A stretch of DNA of 64,000 nt, from NCBI GenBank assembly GCA_911728455.2, contig OU452225.1, positions 18,386,495 through 18,450,494 of the forward strand. Reading direction: 5' to 3'. The stretch is from Marthasterias glacialis (taxonomy: Eukaryota; Echinodermata; Asteroidea; Forcipulatida; Asteriidae). Below the pieces are notes generated by a model, which did no database searches, was not told where the DNA came from, and saw only the letters and a list, made by a program, of their open reading frames with translations. Positions 27,601 through 39,600 of the stretch are shown here, one piece after another (the stretch's first letter is position 1; each line of letters starts with the position of its first letter). The position numbers and the translations under genes are program-made.

Positions 27601-30600
27601 ATGAAAGGCTCCGGTCTGGGAATTGAGGCCACAGAGGTCCAAGGTGTGGAAGAAACCACTGAGCTCAACTTGATGGCTCAACTAAAATTTATATTACAGT
27701 TGACCCTCATTTTGAGGTGAAAAAAAAAAAACCAGAGAAAAGTTTGATCACTTCTTAAACTTGTTTGTTAGAAAAATGACAATCCATCTGTTTGCTATTT
27801 TTTTCTTCCAGTCTATTAATCAACAGGCCAAGAGACAAAATAGTCTGGTGTCTTTTTGTAAAATGATAATCAGAGTTTATGATGGTTGTTTGACATATGG
27901 AACAAGACAAAAATGTTTTTGGGAAAAGGGAAATTAATTGTTTGATTTGATGGCGTGTTAAAGTTCCATTTTTTGTGTAGAGCATTAACATGCAGCCCAG
28001 GACAACTGAAGAATTTAGACCATTTGTATCAATTTTGAGTTGAACTAAGAACAATTTACAGGATCAGGATTTGAACCTGCAACCCCCGGATTAATGTACC
28101 AGTGCTCTACCAACTAAGCTTTCTAGCTCTAATGTTGGCAGTCTCCCTATTTTGCCAATATCTTTGTTCGGGGTGCCAGTCAGAAGTCATTCATCCTAAC
28201 ATTGCCATGAAGCCAGGGATCACACTACAAGTATTCCATACAACCATAGAGCAAGCTCTATGGATAAAACCTGGGAAGCTGCAGGATCACCCTAAGGGGA
28301 TGCAACTTTTTAATTTCTAATATTAAGCAACAAACCACAAGGGAAACTGACTGACCAGTAAGTTTCCCTTCAGATTTATTGCTTAACATTTCTATCAACT
28401 TACAAAAAGTGCAATTTGTAGTTCTTTTAAAAATGTTCAATAGAGGGCGCCATTCATTGACTACATTGGTGCACCACACTAAAAATAAACTTCCCATTAG
28501 TTATGTCAACCAATGCTAAATGCTAAATATTAAAAACTACTCAAAAAATATTTTAAAGTCGCTCAGCCTTTTGAAATCCAATCATATACAAGTATATACT
28601 GACTGACAACAAAAGTTTTTTTGTTATGGGTTTGTTTGTTTTTTTCAATTTTTAGGAGGTCAGCTTTAGAATTTTTGAGCTATGCTTATCCAAAATTGAA
28701 ACACCCCTGAAAAAGTATTTGGCCAGACTCCATCTTGGAAAAAGAACCCTACACTTTTCAGCAAAATAGGGCCAAAATGCTCCAGTCTAAAGCAAGCTTC
28801 AGAGGCACAATATTGAACACATTTTCAACAATTCTTAAAAGCCTCGACCTTCACATCTTTGGTTTACAGAAAAAGTTGTGGGTTTTGGTTCTGTTCATGG
28901 GGCTAATTGAGGCATGATTTTCTCTCTATTTAGTGTAGCGCACCCACATGCTCATCATCGTTGAGTTTTGGTAGGCCTACTCATGTTTAGGTATAAAGTA
29001 CATTTTTGACAGTCTCCTTTGCAAGAAAATGTCTGCTGCCCTCTTGTGGTCCCTCACATAGTAAAAAGAAATGACAAACAAGCTGTTATTGAATTCAACA
29101 TTCACTTAATTTGGAATGCTCTCAATTTTAAAAAGACAAAGAAAGTTTTTTAGAGATGTCTTGAAGTCTCTCTTTTCTCTTCTAAATTGTTGATTTCCCG
29201 AACAAGTTAAGTCTAGAAAACAATATTAACCAATTAGAGTTATAGAATTTGAACCTGCATGTTAACCGCCAAATGTTGTCATTAACAAATAATGTCCGAG
29301 CTGACTTGTCACTTGGACAAAGAGACTTGTGACTTGATTTGGACTTGCAGCCATCTCTGGACGGTTAAATCCATCCAACTCGGGCAAAACCAGGGAAAAA
29401 GACTGTAGAGCTAGTTAAGGTTAAATATTTCCTTCTGTTTTTTTCTCTGTGGTAGATATGATGTTCCAGATCGACTTACAGGGATTGATGGGCTTCATGA
29501 ACTTCAGAACCTCAACCCTAACAGAAAGTGGAACTTTGTTGAGGTAGCCTTCTCCAACTCTATTTTTATTCATTTTGTTTTTTGTTTTTCATAAACAAAC
29601 AAACAAACAAAAACAAACATTAATACTTCGACAAATTTCCAAAATGTTTATCGTTTACTGTTTTGGAGACCTATGCACAATTTTATAGAGCTGTCTAAGC
29701 ACAAAAAGTAGCCAAGCACAACAAAATTATGCTTACCCGAATAAGGTTACCAGCCAAATTGCCAATTCACATGTACCATCTGCAAATGGTATCCTGCTCA
29801 CTTTTGCTTAGTAGAAATATTTTAAGCACTTTTTATGCTTCTAAGCACAAAATTGTTAAGCAGAAAAATATTGCTTGACAAACTTTTTTGCTAAGCAGAA
29901 ATTTACAGGGAACCAGTTGTGAGCAGTGTACATTACATGGTAATTTGACCGGTAACCCATTTTTGCCAAGGAAGACTTTTTTTGTGCTTGACAGCTTAAT
30001 GACACGGGGCCCAGGTGCCAATTTAGGGAAGTCTGTAAGCAGAAGATTTGTGCTTACAGAGTGGCCCTTAGCTAGCCCCACTAGTGTGGCAAGGATTTTT
30101 GACATCAGTTGAATCCTTAGCCACACGTCCAAGCCTATCTTTTGTGCAGCTCGTCCCCCAATCCGCCGCACCGAAACCTAACGGGTGCTGCGCTGGATTT
30201 TAACCAACTAAATGTGTCCACGTACCTATTAGCTTCCCTCCGGTACTTTGGCTGTTGAAGTTACTAACCTTATTAAGAGCAAATAATCATTTGAATTTTG
30301 CTCAAAATCACTCCACACAAACAGATATTGGCTAGCGATCGGGGCCATTTTGATTACCCAGAATGCAATGCCATTGCAAAATACATCACGGGTGGCGCGA
30401 GAGTGCAAAAACAATTCAGTATGGCTGTTTCACGTGACAGCTACAGCTAATGAAATAGCTTAGAATACAGAATGCATGGAGTCAGAAAAAGTGCATGCAC
30501 CAAATCTAGATGCATGGCATCGGTTGCATGCACGCATAGTTTGGTAAGTGCACTTTTTCTGACTCCATTCTGAAATTGTTTTTGCACTCTCGCGCCACCC

Positions 30601-33600
30601 GTGACTTCGTGATGCATTGCATTCTGGGTAATCAAAATGGCCCCGTTCGCTAGCCGATATCTGTTTGTGTGGAGTAATTTTGAGCAAAATACAAATGATT
30701 ATTTGGCCTTAATAAGGGTAGTAACTTCAACAGCCAAAGTACCAGAGGGAAGCTAAGAGGTACGTGGACACATTTAGTTGGTTAAAATCCAGCGCCGCAC
30801 CCGTTAGGTTTCGGTGCGGCGGATTGGGGGACGAGCTGCACAAAAGATAGGCTTGGACGTGTGGCTAAGGATTCAACCGATGTCAAAAATCCTTGCCACA
30901 CTAGCCCTTAGCATAGTTTCTATTTCATAACCACTGCTCACCATAAGCAAAACATAAGACACGCTAACTTGCTGGTAGTTCTTGTAAGCAGATGAGTTAC
31001 GCACCAATGCATATCAATTGTGAATGCTTACTTAACCATCAAATCCTCTTCATCGTTTATGAAATACTCAAAAATTTGCTGACCAGTAAAACTCCATCAA
31101 ACTGGTCTTAAAGGGGCTGTGTCGCCATGATGATAGCAGTAAATGGAATAACCCAGTTACTACCGTGCGTGCACGCCGGCGGTCACTTCACAGTTTGACA
31201 AAGATGGCACCCTTTGTGATTTGACCACTTGATATGATCACATGCAAAATCCAAGACATAAACTGTTATTTTTCTGTGAACAAAACTCGTCTACTGAATT
31301 TGGAGAAATATTCACAGGTTGGGGCAAGTTCGCGCAAGGACAATTGTCAACTATTGTTCGACTAACTTCACCCGAACGCTGTTTAGTCACCTATGGTTAG
31401 TCAACACTAGTCAACTATTTGGAACCAGCCTACTGACGGTGGTCGCTCAATGGTTGCTTCGCTGGTTATCACAGGATTCGTTCGTTCTTAACCATGACAA
31501 ACTGCACGGGAACCACGAAAAAAAAATTAAAACAATGGCGGAATCGGCGGAGGAGAAGATGTGAGTAGGCCTATGCTTATAACAATGCAAACATATTACT
31601 GGAGGCCGCCACGTTGACATTACACAATTTGGCTCACGCTAGTTCGACTAGAGTCGTTCGCGCTTTAATATTAAAGTGCATGCGCACTGTTAGACACAAA
31701 CCAACCATTGGTTGACGATGGTTTCTGCACGAACTTGCCCCTTGCTTTATATATAGTTCATACATTGGAATCTAGAGGATGACAGTTAATAGACCTCTGT
31801 TTATAGGCCACCATTGCTTAGCGCAAACATTGGATGTGCGCCATGCACAAATCTCAGCCAATGGAAAGTCTTTCTTTGACCTCGCTGAGAATGCTTTTTA
31901 AGCTTGTGACATCACAAGCAAAGGGGTCTTAAAAGGGGTCTTATTTACCCTTCCAAAAGTCAATGACGTAATATGCGTGTGGGTTGGTTTTTTTCAGGTG
32001 AATGTAACGTTTGAAGAGTTGCAGAGGCTGAGGTACGTCAATATGCTCATTCACCAGCAGCCGATTTCACGAAACTTTACACAACTGCGTTGGTCTACAT
32101 GCGCCACATTTTATTGCATAAATGGCCCAACTTACGCACTTTAGGTTGCACAAGTGAATTTATGCAGTTGTGTAAAGTTTTGTGAAATTGGCTGTCAGGA
32201 CCAACTTTTTAGAGCCGCTTAAATCTAGCAGTATCCAGGGCCAATCAATGCAGCTTAATTTTCGGATTACATCTTCACTATTTACATGTATATAATTAAT
32301 TGGTGTAAAGGTAGAACACAAATAATGTTCTTTATCCCCCATGCAAAGTTAACATCTATTAAAGGGGCTATGTCGTTGTGATTATAGTGGTAAATGGAAG
32401 TGCTGGCAGTCGAATCATAGTTTGACAAAGACGGCACTCTTTGTTTTTTGACACAAGCGTGTGCGTGTGCAGTATCTGGGTGAGAGTTCATCTTTCCATG
32501 TACAGCCACAGGCCTGCTATAATCATGGTGACACAGCCCCTTTAAAATCGTTGTGATACCCGCTGCATTAGCATAGGACTTGAACTGCCTCTAGTTGGTA
32601 AGACATCTGCTCTAGAATGACAAAGGTCGTGGGTTCGAATCCCAAGCGAGTAATATGCCTGTGTACCTTCTTTTTTCACAGGGAAGGTACTGAGCATACA
32701 GTGCTTAAAATACATCAGTGTATGGGTAAAAAAAAACAAATAATATACCTACTGTTATGATAGATGAGATGGTCAGGATTGGTATAGGATAGATGTGGGA
32801 TCGATGTTGATGTCGGAGGATGAAGCAAATTTACTTACTTAGAAAAACAATGTTTTTGTATGGCCAGCAAATGGCGAGTTTAAAAAACAAATCTTTGACA
32901 GATTTATCGGCTTTTTTCTTGGCTGTAATTGATTTATCCTCTGTGCTATCAAAATCTACCATCCAGGCGTGAGAGAATCGGTGATCTTGTCTACCCTTTA
33001 CAATCAGTCATGGACGACAGCATCGGCTGTGCCATTTGGTTTGCGGCCAGAGGAATGGGCAGAATGACCACTTCCAGTCTTGATGATTATCAATCTCCTG
33101 CCAAGGTAAAAAGGCTACTTTTTCCCTTATTGCCTTAACAATTATTTGGCGTAGCGGGCCGAGAATAGTTTGGGTCGGTAGGTCGGATTTTAATTTGTGT
33201 ATTTTATTTTTTATATATGCTTTAATTAGCGTGTCGTGGCCGAGCGGTTTAGTGCACCAAACTTGAGCTCTGGTGTTGGTTGGAGTCCCGGTCTTGACAC
33301 TTGTGTCCTTAAGCAAGACACTTAACCATTATTACTTCGTCCGTCAGATGGGACATCAAGCCGTAGTATAGGTCCCATGTGTTGTGTAATGCACGTAAAA
33401 GAACCCAGTTACACTTATCCTTAAGAGAAGGGGTTTGCCCCGGTGTTTCTGGCGATGTTGTCAGCAGATTGCTCTGCAATAAATGACAAATAAAACCACA
33501 AATAAACACATAGCTCTGCTTATCCTGTTGTCAAACAAACAATGAGTGCTTAGGGGTTTGATAAAGCGCTATATAAGAACCCAGTATTGTTATTAATCCA

Positions 33601-36600
33601 TCTGGTAAACCAATTGTTATTGCAAAATAATGGCACACAGAAGAACCCAAGAGATACAATGTTTTACTTGTATTCTTTTAAGGGTGGGTGTGCACAACAT
33701 AATGGTAAGAGTGAAAATAAGAAAGTTCCCATATTTTGCACTTAACTAAAACTGTATAAAAACGGTCATGGTGGAAAACTTCCAGGCCTTGATCTTAACC
33801 GAGGCCACCGAGGCCATTGGCCTCATGCCCTGTCGAGTTGGCCAGCATGCCCTTCAGAAAAATTGCACTGTCACTACCAACTTGGCCAGCATGCCCTTGT
33901 ACAATTTCTCTGATTTGGCCAGCAAAGGCCTGCCCCTGTTTTTCTTAAGATCGAGGCCTGAACTTCCCTTTAAATAGTTTGCTTGAAGTGCTATAGTTTT
34001 TTGAGGAATGAGTAAAAACAAGTGGTTTTGATCTTCCAAGTCCAAAACTTGATTGTTGAAAACAGAGAAAACATGTAAAAACAATTTTTTTTTTTATTAC
34101 TATTTTCTTGTGACTGCGATGACTGATTGGGTCTCAAAGACGCCCATTCGTCAACGTGCGACAAACAAATTCGTGCCACGGAAGATCAACTCTGACCGGC
34201 ACAGGCATTGTATGTAAACTATGAAAGGGTACATGATCGTTTTGTGCCACAGAAACAGCTGTCGGGTAATGGTTGACGAGCGGGCGTCTTTAAACTTTCA
34301 CAGCTTCGTTATTTCATGTAAATGTTGGGTCAGGTCAAGTGTGGAACATGGTTTTTTTCGGGCAGTAACCAATGTTGTCCACCTGCTTTTAATCAGCTCT
34401 TCCATCTCTCATCTAAGACATTTACCCTTCTGCGATTTCCGCCATTATGCGTTCTTCTCTTCTCATGTATGCCTAACTAAAAGTCTAGTGCCAGTAAATG
34501 GATACAAACTTACCTATACATACATTATTTATACCATACTGTTTATTCGCAAATGGGTCTAAGCACCATCAGAGACTACTGTCATGCGGCAGGAAAATAA
34601 GATACAAAAACACTCAAGAAGAGACAAAATTAAAGTTAGTACGAAACAAGATATGTGTTCAGCAGCTTCTTGAGAACCAGCTTTCACTTATGAAGAGTGG
34701 GAGCTTGTTCCAAAAGTAATAGTAGTAGTCCCGGCCGATTTCCTACCTCCCCGGGTAGTACTTAATAAGCAGTTCTTTTCAGAGCTGAGGCGTCCCCCCG
34801 AATTCTGAAATCTACTCCGCGGTCGTAGAATAATAACAGGATAAGTTCTCACCAGAACAATGTACTGTATATAGCAAAGTAGATGTAATCACATGGTGTT
34901 ACCTCAAACCAAATATACGTGTTGCAAACAGTCGAATAGAGTGAGTGAGGTGGTAAAAATTCAAATTGAAGGTTGAAGCAAAATGCACCCAGTCTGCATA
35001 CTGACGAGATCGCAGCGCTCACAATTGCTCCATTTCCACATCATCCAAATTGAGAGTTCTTGATTTGTGGAGGTCAAGATAAAGTTTGTAAATGACACAA
35101 AATGAAGTAGGTTTTTTTTTTCCCCTTTATTGCTAATCTTCACTGTGGGGTGATAATTTGGGCAAAAAATGAGCAAGGTGGTCAGTCAGTGACCACCTTG
35201 CTCATCTTACTTGTCACTGAAAGTAGCAAGGTGTGCCACCTCACGTTTGAGTAGGTGGTTGAAACACTGCGGCTGGCTGCATGTTTTAAGGCCTAATTAT
35301 GGTCTCCCGTTCAAGAGCTATATAACTAAAGATAATTTGCATACCCATTCCCTCGATGAATTATGTGAGTGCTGTAGGAATTATTATGGGCTGTAGGATG
35401 AACATACAAAATTCTCTTTATACTAGGGGAACAAATCAATTAGTTGGTGTTACGCTGCAATTTGAAAGTCTTTTCCCTCTTTAACCATACGATCTGCTTT
35501 TACTTGATATTTTAACTATTATTGGGTCGGGATTGGATTTAGACTAACGACCAACATACAAAAGCGAGCATCATATAACATCCACAAATATCCTTGATTG
35601 GAGGATTGTAGTTTGGAACTAGTAAACAATAAATCAGCTGAAATTAAACCTGTTGTGACCCCCCCCCCCCCCCCCCCCTTTTTCATAGTTCAGCAGTTCC
35701 TATAATTGAGCTGTGCTTCTAAAAGCCTTCATTATGTCAGTTAACTTTTTCCACTCCACTAAGTCCGTTTATGGCTGCACGAGAACAACTGAAATGGACG
35801 ACAAAGCCATTTATGGCCTTAATTTTGTACAACATCAAACGACAAACAAAAGCGATTCGGTCCATTTGCGTCCAGAAATTCCAGAGGCAATGAGTTAAGC
35901 ATTGGGTAAGCCTCACTACCGTATGTAAGCCTCCGTTGACTAATTGACCAAAAAAGTACTTCTCCTGACTTCCATCGGCAGTTCCCAATCCCCTAATGCC
36001 CTTTTCTTACAGATGAATGCACATCAAATTCTTTGCTGATGCATGCATCCATTCATCCTTGAATATTTACTGCAGCTCATCTTAAATTATTTTAAATTTC
36101 CTTGATATTCAATCGAGATGGTGTTGTAGTATCTAACCTCGCGTTACTCTTTGCAAAATTTGGTCACTGAATGTCCGAAAAAAAATGGGTCCGTACATTC
36201 CACACTGGAATGTGTCATTAGTTCAAAAGTCAAATTCAATGTCGTTTCAATTGAATATCATGGAAACTCAGGAATGAATTAAACATTCCTTGTGCAAAAG
36301 TACACAGACCCATTTGATAGATGTTAATATTTGCATCGGGGGAATGAATATCAATTTCAATTTGCCTTTCACCGATGTGTGTAAGCACTGTATACTCAGT
36401 GCTTTCGAGTCCTGTGGAAAAAAATCCACAGGCAACTCGGGTGGGATTCGAACCAACGACTCCCGCATGACTAGAGCAGATGTCTTAACCACTAGACCAC
36501 CGAGCACGCCCGGTGATGCTTTTTCCACAGGACTCGAAAGCACTGAGTATACAGTGCTTAACACACATCGGTGAAAGGCAAATTGAAATTTATATTCATT

Positions 36601-39600
36601 CCCCCAATGCAAATATTGACATCTATCAAATTGTTTGCGGTACCTGCCGCCAATAATACTGGATTCAAACTGGCCCCTCATCACCGGGCGTGCTCGGTGG
36701 TCTAGTGGTTAAGACATCTGCTCTAGTCATGCGGGAGTCGTGGGTTCGAATCCCACCCGAGTTGCCTGTGGATTTTTTTCCACAGGACTCGAAAGCACTA
36801 AGTATACAGTGCTTGCACACATCGGTGAAAGGCAAATTGAAATTTATACACAGACCCACCTACTCCAAATGAGACGCCATTTGGACGTTTTTGGATGTTA
36901 ACAAATTCCTTACTGGAAGGGTATCAAATACAATGGCACCTTACACTCATTTTTTAGCGTGAGTTTAGACACTTGTAATTTGTCTCTCCCTCTTTCATAA
37001 GGACTCTATCTGTTGGAAAATGAGTGCATCACGAAACCGAATTGGACCTAAGAGCCCCTCTATAAAAAGATCAGTGACCACTGAGACATGACGTCCATTT
37101 CACTAGAGTAGAATACTATTGATTTTGCAGATACTTGCAGATGACCCCCCCCCCCCAAGAAATCAGATAATTTTTTGGTGGGCCCTGTTCAATTCTGAAA
37201 GGGGAAATCACATTTTAGCATGCCGTGCTTCGTTAGTGAGTGAAGGTAAAATAAAACACAATATTCAGGGTTTTTCCCCTCCAAATTACACCGTTCAATG
37301 ATTTTTGCGACACATGCTGCTTTTCGGGGTTCAAACCTGAGTGGTTTGACCGATTAAAAGACATCTGCTCAAGGATTCACAAGGTCTCGGGTTTTAATCC
37401 ATTCATGGAACAGATGTAGGTGTTTCCATGGGAGGTTCGTACACTGCATTTTCTAACAACAGCATCGAAGGTCGATCAAGAATTAATGTTCATAATTCCT
37501 GACGTGAGATCGAATGATTTTTGTTCCACATTGGTTACTGAAGACCATTGGTTACAAAAGGAATGAGAGGGAAGACGATGCAAAAGCAGTTGCAGACTGC
37601 TCTACCAACCGAAAAGGCCTGCAGTCGATTTCACAAAGCGCTCAGCTCAATCTTAAGATCAGTAAATCGGTCAAGGACTGCAACAGAATACCACAACTAG
37701 TTGGTCGAGAGTTTAATCAAGGAGGCAGCCAAGATCTGGGCCCAATTTCATAGAGCTGTTCAAGCCCAAGAAGTAGCTTAGCACCAACAAAATGATGCTA
37801 ACCAGAATAAGGCTACCAGCCAAAATACCATATCACGCGTACGATTTGTGACTGGTATCCTGCTTGTTTTTGCTTAGCAGAAAAATGTTAAGCACCATTG
37901 TCTGCTTCAGTGGCTCTATGAAATTGGGCCTTGGACCCAATTTCATGGCTCTGCTTACCAAGGAATTCTTCGCTTACAATCCATAGAATTATTTGCTTTT
38001 ACATGGCTTCCGTAAGCACATAATTCCACAATAAGCAGAGCCATGATATTGGGCTATACTTAGAAGCTAAGCCCAATTTCATAGAGCTGCTTAAGCACAA
38101 AAAGTAGCTAAGCCCAACAAAAAAAATGCCTACCCGGATAAGATTACCAGCCAACATACCATTTCACATGAAGCAGTCGTTTGGAATGGTTTGAAAGGAC
38201 GCCATTACCAAAATTAGGGATTCAGAAATGGAAGGTTTTGTGAAGTTCCAGTTAAACTTAAAGGGACACATTGCCTTCAAATCTCTTCAAATGTTGCTGT
38301 TTGAAATTGCCCCTTGATCCTTTTGAAGAGTTGTTCATGCATGAAAATACATATAGTGTGGTAATTAGTGAGAAGTGATACAAAAAAACATGCATTTGCC
38401 TCTAGAAACACAATAAGGGAAAACACACTCTAAATATAGAAACATACAGTCCGCCCTTTTGTGGAGTCTAAAATGTGGTTCTACAAGATGGCGGAAAATG
38501 TTCTGTCCCGTAACTAAACAAAAACTACGCAACTACATGAGACATTCATGTGAATCATCCAGCCATATTCATTGCATTACAAATGTTTGGTATAGCCCAA
38601 AAGCAAACAGTACGAAGGCAATGTGTCCCTTTTTAAAACAAAAGAAAAATTTGTCACAGTGCCAGATTATTTTTGATACTTTTTGTTCTCTCCTCCATGT
38701 CCTCCCCTGTTAGAATATAAGAAATAAATATTGAATATGTTTCCTGTCTCTTGTTATGATCTTTTCTTTTCAATGGATTCAGTGTTTTGCAAATACTGAA
38801 TCCTAAATACCCCCCCCCCCCCACCCCTGCTATTTGACTGGAAGTCTTTGATTTTTTTAATCGCGTGAAATAGTTTTGAAGCGTAGGCGTCAGGTTTTTC
38901 AGTATGTTTTGTTTTTTATGAAATGCGTCCATATCTATACAGAATAAATAATATTATGAACCATTTTTCACAGACTGAAACATGGCGCTTTAAAAGTCAA
39001 GTACACTTGATGTACATGTTTGGCTTTGGGGCTGTTTTTTAATTCATCAATATTATAAGAATGAACTTGCATCCAAGGAAGCAATAATATCTGAAAAAGT
39101 TCTCTTCCTTTTATTGTAGGCTATTTTTTACAATGACGGTAAAAAACATTTAGTCGATTTCCCTTCCCTGTCTGCTTTAGGTAGTTTTAGTCGGCATGGG
39201 AGCTGACGAGCAGTTTGCTGGCTACTCCAGACACAGAACCAAATTCAGGTAAGGACTTGTCTTTACCATATTAACAAATATCAATAATTAATTGTAAACT
39301 ACAAGGTTATTATGGCACTGGCCAGTGTGCCTTCTCGTGCATGTCTAGTTATAATAAATTTTTAATAGCTATTGATTTTGTATTTTCTCTATTTCTTTTT
39401 TTAATGAACTTTTTAATTTGTATTTGAAGAGCCTTGGGTTGGTGCGGCCTTGTTGAGGAGATTAAGATGGAGGTTGGTAGGATCGCAACAAGAAACCTTG
39501 GCAGGGATGACAGGTAAATTGTGGATTTGTTTAGAAGAAAGTAATCGCTACAGAAGCCCCAGCAATAATTGATCTTGGTAGGGCAAGGTTTTCTCCCACT

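Larger units (their letters stand above)
6918..29455 (+). other. ASNSD1 intron B-C (about 22.5 kb), repeat-rich
   Basis: The donor is gtaaat at 6918 and the acceptor 'tctctgtggtag' ends at 29455. I see no host coding exon inside. Contents, listed separately, are a MITE with target duplication (7267), foldback elements (7534, 9415, 19445, 23267, 24742), tRNA-derived SINEs (10630, 12184, 13480, 14938, 27487, 28061), a 12-bp repeat array (18449), a LINE remnant with a solo LTR (22008-22940) and a 165-bp tandem duplication (23971). The remaining stretches, such as 8000-9400, 15900-18400, 20300-21800 and 25020-27000, are AT-rich with poly-T, poly-A, poly-C and microsatellite runs and no recognisable gene. 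Confidence 0.85.
29544..31997 (+). other. ASNSD1 intron C-D (about 2.45 kb), mostly foldback DNA
   Basis: The donor is gtagcc and the acceptor 'gtttttttcag' ends at 31997. It contains a foldback copy at 29676-30013, the 824-bp palindrome at 30081-30904 and the palindrome at 31321-31741, so over half the intron is inverted-repeat sequence. The exon-like segment at 31535-31560 is discussed under findings. Confidence 0.85.
32033..32966 (+). other. ASNSD1 intron D-E (about 0.93 kb)
   Basis: This is a GT-AG intron. It holds the foldback element at 32058-32194 only 26 bp after the donor, and a SINE at about 32548-32745. The remainder is unremarkable AT-rich sequence. Confidence 0.85.
33106..39180 (+). 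other. ASNSD1 intron E-F (about 6.1 kb), repeat-rich
   Basis: It contains a tRNA-Leu-derived SINE (33231), a reverse dispersed repeat split by a MITE (33745-34350), a short perfect hairpin (35169), a palindromic SINE cluster (36317-36850) and a foldback cluster (37737-38172). A C-run of about 21 at 35659-35679 and shorter C-runs at 37146 and 38811 are present. No coding exon was recognised. Confidence 0.85.

Noticed and set aside
36685..36770. Functional tRNA gene
   Set aside because: The A and B boxes are good but the anticodon arm does not fold, and the unit recurs many times with a common tail.
36317..36850. CRISPR-like repeat array
   Set aside because: The repeats are inverted SINE modules in a eukaryotic intron with no regular spacers.
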